A stretch of 64,000 bases of DNA from Pseudomonas sp. G2-4 (GTDB lineage: Bacteria; Pseudomonadota; Gammaproteobacteria; Pseudomonadales; Pseudomonadaceae), in assembly GCF_030064125.1 (NCBI RefSeq), contig NZ_CP125957.1, positions 5,979,001-6,043,000 of the forward strand, in the 5' to 3' direction. The notes below the pieces were generated by a model. That model worked only from the letters and a program-made list of their open reading frames with translations, did not search any database and was not told the origin of the DNA. The position numbers were made by a program, and so were the translations under genes. Below are positions 58,297 to 64,000 of the stretch, one piece after another; positions within the stretch are counted from its first letter, which is position 1; every line of letters starts with the position of its first letter.

Positions 58297-59058
58297 TCAG
58301 GGCTTCTTGGCAGAAGCCTTGACACTGCGCTGGCGCAGGGCCTCGAACAGGCACACACCGGTCGCCACCGAAACGTTGAGGCTGCTGACGCTACCGGCCA
58401 TCGGCAGCTTGACCAGGTAGTCGCAATGCTCACGGGTCAGGCGACGCATGCCCTTGCCTTCGGCACCCATGATCAGGATGGTCGGGCCCGTCAGGTCCTG
58501 GTCATAAATGCTGACCTCCGCCTCGCCCGCCGTGCCTACCACCCACAGGCCGCGCTGCTGGAGTTTCTCCAGGGTACGCGCCAGGTTGGTCACGGCCACC
58601 AGCGGAATCACTTCCGCCGCGCCGCAGGCAACTTTACGCACCACCGGCGTCAACGTCGCCGACTTGTCTTTAGGCACGATGACCGCCAACGCACCGGCTG
58701 CATCCGCCGAGCGCAGGCAAGCGCCAAGGTTATGCGGATCGGTCACGCCGTCCAGCACCAGCAACAAAGGCGCGCCCTCGGTGCGATCGAGCAACTCGTC
58801 GAGCATCGCCTCGCCCCAGACCTGGCTGGGGCTGACTTCAGCCACGACGCCCTGGTGCACGCCTTCGACCCAGGCGTCCATCTCGCGCCGCTCGGCTTGC
58901 CCGACGGCTACACGACTTTCGTTGGCCAACTCGATCAGCGTCTGGACCCGCGGATCACTGCGACCTTCCGCCAACCAGATCTGCTTGACCCGCTTGGGAT
59001 GATGGCGCAGCAACGCTTCCACGGCATGCACGCCGTAGATTTTTTCCAACTGACTCAT
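58297..59058 (-). CDS. rlmB: 23S rRNA 2'-O-methyltransferase RlmB
   Basis: SPOUT-class (TrmH family) enzyme that methylates G2251 of 23S rRNA, 253 residues. The N-terminal substrate-binding domain starts EKIYGVHAVEALLRHHPKRVKQIWL. The knotted C-terminal domain has LVLDGVTDPHNLGACLRSADAAG, LIMGAEGKGMRRLTREHCD and LPMAGSVSSLNVSVATGVCLFEALRQR, the AdoMet loops. Its start overlaps the rnr stop (ATGA), as is usual in gammaproteobacteria. Confidence 0.96.
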   Translation of the reverse strand: MSQLEKIYGVHAVEALLRHHPKRVKQIWLAEGRSDPRVQTLIELANESRVAVGQAERREMDAWVEGVHQGVVAEVSPSQVWGEAMLDELLDRTEGAPLLLVLDGVTDPHNLGACLRSADAAGALAVIVPKDKSATLTPVVRKVACGAAEVIPLVAVTNLARTLEKLQQRGLWVVGTAGEAEVSIYDQDLTGPTILIMGAEGKGMRRLTREHCDYLVKLPMAGSVSSLNVSVATGVCLFEALRQRSVKASAKKP

Positions 59059-61673
59059 GACTTGGCCTTGGGTTTACGCGACCCGCCGCTTTTGGCCGGG
59101 GCCGAGCCCGCTTTTGGCGGGCCTTTACGGTGCTTGCTCGGCTTGCTGGTCGCCGTGTCCGGGGCCGACCGTCCGGCCTTTCCCCCAGACGCCGCTTTAC
59201 CACCGCTTTTGGCTTCGGCGAGCAATGCCTGCTTCATTTCCCGGCTTTTGCGCAGCTCGGCGTTTTTCGCCGCCGCATCGCTCGGGCGATAGGCCTCTGC
59301 GGCCTTTTCCTTGGCCGGGCCGCGACGCCCGGACTTGGACGAGGCCGGCTCAGCGGCGGTCTTGGCTGCAGGCGCGGCGGTTTCGCTACCGCGCTTCTTG
59401 CGACCAATCGGCGCGCTGATGGTTTTTTCCGCCATCTCGAAGTCAATTTTGCGCTCGTCGAGATCGACACGCATCACCCGCACTTCGACGGTATCGCCAA
59501 GACGGAAGCTGCGACCAGTGCGCTCGCCCGCCAGGCGGTGATGCACAGGATCGAAGTGGTAGTAATCACCCGGCAGCGCGGTGACGTGCACCAGGCCTTC
59601 GACGTAGATATCGGTCAGTTCGACGAACAGGCCAAAACCGGTCACGGCGGTGATCACGCCTGGGAAGGACTCACCCACGCGATCTTTCATGAACTCACAC
59701 TTGAGCCAATTCACCACATCGCGAGTCGCTTCATCGGCGCGACGCTCACTCATCGAGCACTGCTCGCCGAGTTGCTCAAGGGCGGCTTCGTCGTACGGAT
59801 AGATGCGCGCCTTCGGTATGGACATCGCACCGGCACGCTTGACGTGCGGGGTGTTCATCTTCGAATGGATGACGCTGCGGATCGCCCGGTGCGTGAGCAG
59901 GTCGGGATAGCGGCGAATCGGCGAAGTGAAGTGGGTGTAGGCTTCGTAATTCAGGCCGAAGTGGCCCTGGTTATCGGCGCTGTACACCGCCTGGCTCAAC
60001 GAGCGCAGCATGACGGTCTGGATCAGATGGAAATCCGGGCGATCCTTGATACTGGCCAGCAAGGCCTGGTAATCCTTGGGCGACGGACCGTCCTTGCCTT
60101 TGTGCAAGGAGAGGCCAAGCTCACCGAGGAACGCCCGCAGTTTTTCCAGGCGCTCCGGTGGCGGACCGTCGTGGACCCGGTACAGCGCAGGAATTTCGTG
60201 TTTCTTCAGGAACTCGGCAGTGGCCACGTTGGCGGCCAGCATGCATTCCTCGATCAGTTTGTGCGCATCGTTGCGCACCGTCGGGCGAATCTCGGCGATC
60301 TTGCGCTCGGTACCGAAAATGATCCGGGTTTCCTGGGTTTCAAAATCGATCGCACCGCGTACATGGCGGGCCGCGAGCAACACCTTGTAGAGCGAGTACA
60401 GCTCCTTGAGATGCGGCACGACGTCGGTGTATTCACCGCGCAGCTTGCGCGACTCGGCCAGTTTCGGCGTTTCCAGCATTGCGCTGACCTTGTTGTAGGT
60501 CAGGCGCGCATGGGAATGGATGACTGCTTCGTAGAAGCAGTAATCCGTCATTTCGCCGGATTTGGAGATGGTCATCTCGCAGACCATGGCCAGGCGATCG
60601 ACGTGTGGGTTGAGCGAGCACAGCCCGTTGGACAGTTGCTCAGGCAACATCGGCACGACACGCTCGGGGAAATACACCGAGTTGCCGCGCACCTGTGCTT
60701 CAGCATCCAGCGCCGAACCGAGCTTCACATAACTGGAAACGTCGGCAATGGCGACGTACAACTTCCAGCCGCCGGAGAACAGGCGCAACTTGCCAGGCTT
60801 GGCTTCGCAGAATACCGCATCGTCGAAGTCCCGAGCGTCTTCGCCGTCGATGGTGACGAACGGCAAGTGGCGCAGGTCGATGCGTTTCTCTTTGTCTTTA
60901 TCTTCGACTTCCGGCTTGAGTTTCGCGGCTTCTTTGAGGACCGCTTCAGGCCAGACGTGGGGGATGTCGTAGGTACGCAGGGCAACGTCGATTTCCATGC
61001 CCGGCGCCATATAGTTGCCGACCACTTCCACCACATCGCCTTGGGGCTGGAAGCGCGGGGTTGGCCAGTGGGTGATCTTCACCTCGACGAACTGACCGAC
61101 CTTGGCGTTGGCGTTACGACCCGGAGTGACCAGCACTTCTTGCTGGATCTTCGGGTTGTCGGCGACGACAAAGCCGATGCCGCCTTCTTCGAAGTAACGG
61201 CCGACGATGCTTTCGTGGGCGCGGGACACCACCTCGACGATCACGCCTTCGCGACGACCGCGGCGGTCCAGGCCGGACACGCGAGCCAGCGCCCGGTCAC
61301 CGTCGAACACCAGGCGCATTTGCGCCGGGCTCATGAACAGGTCATCGCTGCCGTCGTCCGGGATCAGGAAACCGAAGCCATCACGGTGACCGGCGATGCG
61401 GCCCAGGATCAGGTCGAGTTTGTCCACGGGGGCATAAGTGCCGCGCCGGGTGTAGATCAGCTGAGCATCGCGCTCCATGGCACGCAGACGGCGGCGCAGG
61501 GCTTCGAGCTGGTCTTCGGTGGTCAGACCGAACTCTTCGACCAGTTGCTCGCGGCTAGCAGGCGAACCCCGATCGGCGAGATGCGCCAGGATCAGTTCGC
61601 GGCTAGGAATAGGGTTTTCGTATTTTTCCGCTTCACGAGCGGCCTCGGGATCGAGGGACTGCCAATCGGCCAT
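59055..61673 (-). CDS. rnr: ribonuclease R
   Basis: Processive 3'-5' exoribonuclease of 872 residues. N-terminal helix-turn-helix (SREQLVEEFGLTTEDQLEALRRRLRAMERD), two cold-shock-type domains, the RNB catalytic core (FVTIDGEDARDFDDAVFCE with the metal-binding aspartates), an S1 domain (about 640-730), and a long basic, low-complexity Lys/Ala-rich tail (about 740-872). The tail is a variable feature of RNase R and probably helps in binding structured RNA. The tRNA genes lie upstream on the opposite strand. Confidence 0.96.
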   Translation of the reverse strand: MADWQSLDPEAAREAEKYENPIPSRELILAHLADRGSPASREQLVEEFGLTTEDQLEALRRRLRAMERDAQLIYTRRGTYAPVDKLDLILGRIAGHRDGFGFLIPDDGSDDLFMSPAQMRLVFDGDRALARVSGLDRRGRREGVIVEVVSRAHESIVGRYFEEGGIGFVVADNPKIQQEVLVTPGRNANAKVGQFVEVKITHWPTPRFQPQGDVVEVVGNYMAPGMEIDVALRTYDIPHVWPEAVLKEAAKLKPEVEDKDKEKRIDLRHLPFVTIDGEDARDFDDAVFCEAKPGKLRLFSGGWKLYVAIADVSSYVKLGSALDAEAQVRGNSVYFPERVVPMLPEQLSNGLCSLNPHVDRLAMVCEMTISKSGEMTDYCFYEAVIHSHARLTYNKVSAMLETPKLAESRKLRGEYTDVVPHLKELYSLYKVLLAARHVRGAIDFETQETRIIFGTERKIAEIRPTVRNDAHKLIEECMLAANVATAEFLKKHEIPALYRVHDGPPPERLEKLRAFLGELGLSLHKGKDGPSPKDYQALLASIKDRPDFHLIQTVMLRSLSQAVYSADNQGHFGLNYEAYTHFTSPIRRYPDLLTHRAIRSVIHSKMNTPHVKRAGAMSIPKARIYPYDEAALEQLGEQCSMSERRADEATRDVVNWLKCEFMKDRVGESFPGVITAVTGFGLFVELTDIYVEGLVHVTALPGDYYHFDPVHHRLAGERTGRSFRLGDTVEVRVMRVDLDERKIDFEMAEKTISAPIGRKKRGSETAAPAAKTAAEPASSKSGRRGPAKEKAAEAYRPSDAAAKNAELRKSREMKQALLAEAKSGGKAASGGKAGRSAPDTATSKPSKHRKGPPKAGSAPAKSGGSRKPKAKS

Positions 61674-61834
61674 TAGAGAGTTTTCACCTTGTCTATATAC
61701 GGGTTAGTTTGGCATAGGCGTAATGAAACGGGAAATTTCAAGCAATGGATGCCTGTTCTAAAGCCTTTTGACCCACCTTTGAAGCCCCGGGATGCGCCGC
61801 TCAGGAAATTTCCCGGTTTTTTTCTCGGGAGGGG

Positions 61835-61863
61835 TTTACAGTTAAAAACACGCTCCGTATAGT
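61835..61863 (+). promoter_or_regulatory. sigma-70 promoter of first tRNA-Leu
   Basis: TTTACA (61835-61840), 17-base spacer, TATAGT (61858-61863). The same promoter, differing by a few bases in the spacer, precedes the second tRNA gene. Confidence 0.85.
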
Positions 61864-61899
61864 GCGCGCCATCGACGACGCACACACGTTGCCGATACT

Positions 61900-61986
61900 G
61901 CCCAGATGGTGAAATTGGTAGACACGCCAGCTTCAGGTGCTGGTGACCGCAAGGTCGTGGAAGTTCGAGTCTTCTTCTGGGCACCA
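61900..61986 (+). tRNA. tRNA-Leu (anticodon CAG)
   Basis: 87 bases including an encoded CCA. Acceptor stem GCCCAGA/TCTGGGC, anticodon arm CCAGC-TTCAGGT-GCTGG giving CAG, a type-II variable arm, and TTCGAGT in the T-loop. Reads CUG, the major leucine codon of Pseudomonas. Confidence 0.97.
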
Positions 61987-62025
61987 ATTTCGAGCGACAG
62001 ACCAACGGTCTGCACGCTCAACAAG

Positions 62026-62046
62026 AACCCGCGAAAGCGGGTTTTT
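62026..62046 (+). terminator. intrinsic terminator of first tRNA-Leu
   Basis: AACCCGC-GAAA-GCGGGTT tetraloop hairpin followed by TTT. Confidence 0.85.
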
Positions 62047-62098
62047 GCATTTCTGGCCCTGCCATTTTGTTTGGCAATTACCAAAAGAAAAACAGGGG

Positions 62099-62127
62099 TT
62101 TACAGATCAAAACGCGCTCCGTATAGT
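62099..62127 (+). promoter_or_regulatory. sigma-70 promoter of second tRNA-Leu
   Basis: TTTACA (62099-62104), 17-base spacer, TATAGT (62122-62127); nearly identical to the first copy. Confidence 0.85.
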
Positions 62128-62161
62128 GCGCCACATCAACAGCGGCAACGCTGAAGATGCT

Positions 62162-62248
62162 GCCCAGATGGTGAAATTGGTAGACACGCCAGCTTCAGGT
62201 GCTGGTGACCGCAAGGTCGTGGAAGTTCGAGTCTTCTTCTGGGCACCA
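62162..62248 (+). tRNA. tRNA-Leu (anticodon CAG), second copy
   Basis: Identical 87-base sequence to the first copy, CCA encoded. The two genes are 175 bases apart, each with its own promoter and terminator, so a recent duplication of a complete transcription unit is likely. Confidence 0.97.
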
Positions 62249-62286
62249 ATTCAAGCTTCAAGGTTTACGATCTTGAACCTCACAAA

Positions 62287-62307
62287 AACCCGCGAAAGCG
62301 GGTTTTT
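62287..62307 (+). terminator. intrinsic terminator of second tRNA-Leu
   Basis: AACCCGC-GAAA-GCGGGTT hairpin followed by TTT, same as the first copy. Confidence 0.85.
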
Positions 62308-62342
62308 GCGTTTTCGGCCACCTGAAACTGCAAACACTCCTT

Positions 62343-62466
62343 CTGTGGCGAGGGAGCTTGCTCCCGCCGGAGGGCGAAGCCCTCCCCCCAATACCCATGG
62401 TGAACCGCGACTTCAGGGTTTTGGGGCTACTGCGTAGCCCAGCGGGAGCAAGCTCCCTCGCCACAG
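62343..62466. repeat. REP pair (REPIN), family A, long centre
   Basis: Family-A arms between the second tRNA gene and the iron-transport genes. Confidence 0.88.
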
Positions 62467-62502
62467 ATCTGACCCGCAGCACACTCCCAAGCCGTACATG
62501 AG

Positions 62503-62527
62503 AAACAATATCGTTTATTATTGTTAC
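62503..62527 (+). promoter_or_regulatory. probable Fur box
   Basis: An AT-rich stretch with inverted ACAATA/TATTGT halves (roughly AACAATATCGTTTATTATTG) stands out in this GC-rich region and matches repeated NATWAT hexamers of Fur sites. It is about 37 bases before the start of the iron-binding protein gene. Confidence 0.6.
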
Positions 62528-62563
62528 AAGTTTTTGCTACACGACAGTGAGGAACCCCCGCGA

Positions 62564-63574
62564 ATGATGTTTCGAACCACCCTGTGCCGCGCCCTGACCT
62601 GCACCCTGCTCGGCCTGACCCTCGCAACGCCCCTCGCCCACGCCACCGACAAGGTGGAACTGACCCTCTACAACGGCCAGCACAAAGAAGTCGGCGACGA
62701 ACTGGCCAAAGCCTTCGAAGCCAAGACCGGCATTCACGTCAAGGTGCGCAAGGGCAGCAGCAACCAGCTCGCCAGCCAGGTGGTCGAAGAAGGCGACCGC
62801 TCGCCGGCCGATGTGATCTACACCGAAGAATCGCCGCCCCTGAACAAGCTCGGCGAACAAGGCTTGCTGGCGAAAATCGACGACGCGACCCTCAACGTCC
62901 TGCCCAAGGACTATGTTGCCGGCAACGGCACCTGGATGGGCGTTACCGCCCGCGTACGTGTCGTGGCCTACAACCCGAAGCTGATCGACGAAAAAGACTT
63001 GCCCAAAACCGTCCTCGATTTTGCCCAGCCCCAATGGCAAGGCAAGGTCGGCTTCGTACCGACCAGCGGTGCATTCCAGGAACAAGCCGTGGCCATTATC
63101 AAATTGCACGGAATGGATGCCGCCGAAGAATGGCTCACCGGTCTGCGCGCCTTCGGCAAGGTCTACAGCAACAATATGGTTGCCCTCAAGGCCGTGGAAA
63201 ACGGCGAGGTCGCCACCGTCCTGGTGAACAACTATTACTGGTTCGCCCTGCAACGAGAGAAAGGCCAGCTCGCCTCCAAGTTGCATTACTTCACCGGTGG
63301 AGATGCCGGGGGCCTGGTGACCGTGTCCAGCGCCGCCGCGCTGAAATCCAGCAAACATCCTAAAGAAGCCCAACAGTTGCTCGCCTATATGGCCAGCGAA
63401 GAGGGCCAGCGCGTGATCACCCAGACGTCCGCCGAATATCCGCTGCACAAAGGCATGACCTCGGATCGCGGCCTCAAGCCCTTCAGCGAACTGGAGCCGC
63501 CGAAGGTCACCCCGGCCGACCTCGGCAACGCCGAAGAAGCTCTGGAACTGGAACGCGAAGTCGGCCTGAATTGA
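62564..63574 (+). CDS. iron(III) ABC transporter substrate-binding protein (HitA/FbpA-like)
   Basis: Periplasmic ferric-ion-binding protein of 336 residues. Signal peptide (MMFRTTLCRALTCTLLGLTLATPLAHA) is followed by KVELTLYNGQHKEVGDELAKAFEAKTGI, the FbpA opening. The paired tyrosines expected to bind iron lie in VLVNNYYWFALQREKG (about 223-238). The ATG at 62564 follows GAGGAA with 9-base spacing; the frame is open upstream to 62498. A Fur box lies upstream, and the permease gene overlaps its stop (TGATG). Confidence 0.88.
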   Translation: MMFRTTLCRALTCTLLGLTLATPLAHATDKVELTLYNGQHKEVGDELAKAFEAKTGIHVKVRKGSSNQLASQVVEEGDRSPADVIYTEESPPLNKLGEQGLLAKIDDATLNVLPKDYVAGNGTWMGVTARVRVVAYNPKLIDEKDLPKTVLDFAQPQWQGKVGFVPTSGAFQEQAVAIIKLHGMDAAEEWLTGLRAFGKVYSNNMVALKAVENGEVATVLVNNYYWFALQREKGQLASKLHYFTGGDAGGLVTVSSAAALKSSKHPKEAQQLLAYMASEEGQRVITQTSAEYPLHKGMTSDRGLKPFSELEPPKVTPADLGNAEEALELEREVGLN

Positions 63575-64000
63575 TGACCCCATCGCTAAGCGCCCCGCCC
63601 CCCACCGTGAGCTACGTTCCGCGCCGCAAGCGCCCGCCGCTCGGGGTGTTGCTGCCGGTGCTGCTGTTGGTGTTCCTGAGCGCGCTGCCGCTGCTCTACG
63701 TCGTTGTGAAGGCCTGGCAAGCTGGCTGGGCCGAGGCGTTGCATCTGTTGTGGCGCCCTTATGTACTCGGGCTGCTGCGCAACACCCTGGCACTGATGGT
63801 CGGCGTCACGCTGGCCTGCGGGATCATCGGCCTGTCCCTGGCCTGGCTGCTGGAACGCAGCAACCTGCCGGGGCGTCGAGTATGGGGCGTCATTCTCTGC
63901 CTGCCGTTCGCGGTGCCAGCGTTTGTCAGCAGCTTCACCTGGGTGTCCCTCAGCGCCCAGTTCGAAGGCCTGGGCGGCGCGATCCTGGTGATGACCCTGT
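63574..64000 (+). CDS. iron ABC transporter permease (HitB/FbpB-like), partial
   Basis: Start of a permease gene running off the window end; 142 codons are visible. After a basic N-terminus (YVPRRKRPP) there are at least three hydrophobic segments: GVLLPVLLLVFLSALPLLYVVV, LLRNTLALMVGVTLACGIIGLSLAWLLE, and VILCLPFAVPAFVSSFTWVSL. The RNTLAL...LAWLLERSNLPGRR pattern is that of iron/2-aminoethylphosphonate-type permeases. ATG 63574 overlaps the upstream stop. The ATPase gene presumably follows outside the window. Confidence 0.88.
   Translation, partial: MTPSLSAPPPTVSYVPRRKRPPLGVLLPVLLLVFLSALPLLYVVVKAWQAGWAEALHLLWRPYVLGLLRNTLALMVGVTLACGIIGLSLAWLLERSNLPGRRVWGVILCLPFAVPAFVSSFTWVSLSAQFEGLGGAILVMTL

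Noticed and set aside
59130..61676. 848-codon open frame on the plus strand
   Set aside because: It is fully antisense to rnr and arises from high-GC codon bias; the translation is low in recognisable motifs while rnr is unmistakable.
61900..62248. attachment sites of an integrated element at the duplicated tRNA-Leu genes
   Set aside because: Only 175 bases lie between the copies, with no integrase, and each copy has a complete promoter and terminator.

Overview
The window is a chromosomal segment of a fluorescent-group Pseudomonas. The evidence is the high-GC codon use, about two dozen copies of paired palindromic REP repeats of the type common in P. fluorescens relatives, azurin, a pipecolate (amaA/amaB) catabolic pair, and a gene order that I recall as broadly matching the PA4858-PA4937 part of P. 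aeruginosa with rearrangements. There is no rRNA, CRISPR array, transposase or prophage. Nearly all of it is core or near-core genome.

Layout: 0.2-1.6 kb holds a PepSY membrane protein. The urea locus runs from 1.9 to 12.2 kb: the ABC importer urtABCDE, then ureD, ureA, two GNAT acetyltransferases, ureB and ureC. The accessory genes ureEFG and a HupE/UreJ nickel permease lie 11 kb away (23.1-25.5 kb). Both halves have a -24/-12 (sigma-54) promoter, and the ureE one is preceded by a good NtrC-type site, so the split regulon is probably co-controlled by nitrogen limitation. Between the halves lie cbpM/cbpA and a divergent Hsp70-like gene, an AI-2E-family exporter, psiF, a P. fragi-like lipase, a ferritin-like protein, an AsmA protein, a secreted 13-residue-repeat protein and a DesT/FabR-like TetR regulator.

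From 25.6 to 42.5 kb come an AGE-family epimerase, a YdfG-like SDR, a gene-free region with DnaA-box-like modules, the branched-chain amino acid importer livKHMGF (sigma-54 promoter with five phased upstream iterons), amaA/amaB with a LysR regulator, pncB-nadE (NAD salvage), azurin and a LOG-family protein.

From 42.5 to 51.6 kb come a Nudix hydrolase and then a three-gene cluster: small transglutaminase, circularly permuted ATP-grasp fused to alpha-E, and large transglutaminase-DUF2126. This is a widely distributed but biochemically uncharacterised predicted peptide-modification system. It is followed by an overlapping two-gene unit (soluble protein with a hydrophobic core plus a small polytopic membrane protein) that could be a toxin/immunity pair. 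The last part is housekeeping: ygiQ, dnaB, rpsF-rpsR-DUF2232-rplI, rnr-rlmB, two tRNA-Leu(CAG) genes that each carry a promoter and terminator, and the start of a Fur-box-preceded iron ABC importer that runs off the window.

The strongest candidates for something under-described are the ATP-grasp/alpha-E/transglutaminase cluster, the overlapping pair beside it, the iteron array upstream of livK, the DnaA-box modules at 27.8-28.3 kb, and REP elements placed inside the urea operon.
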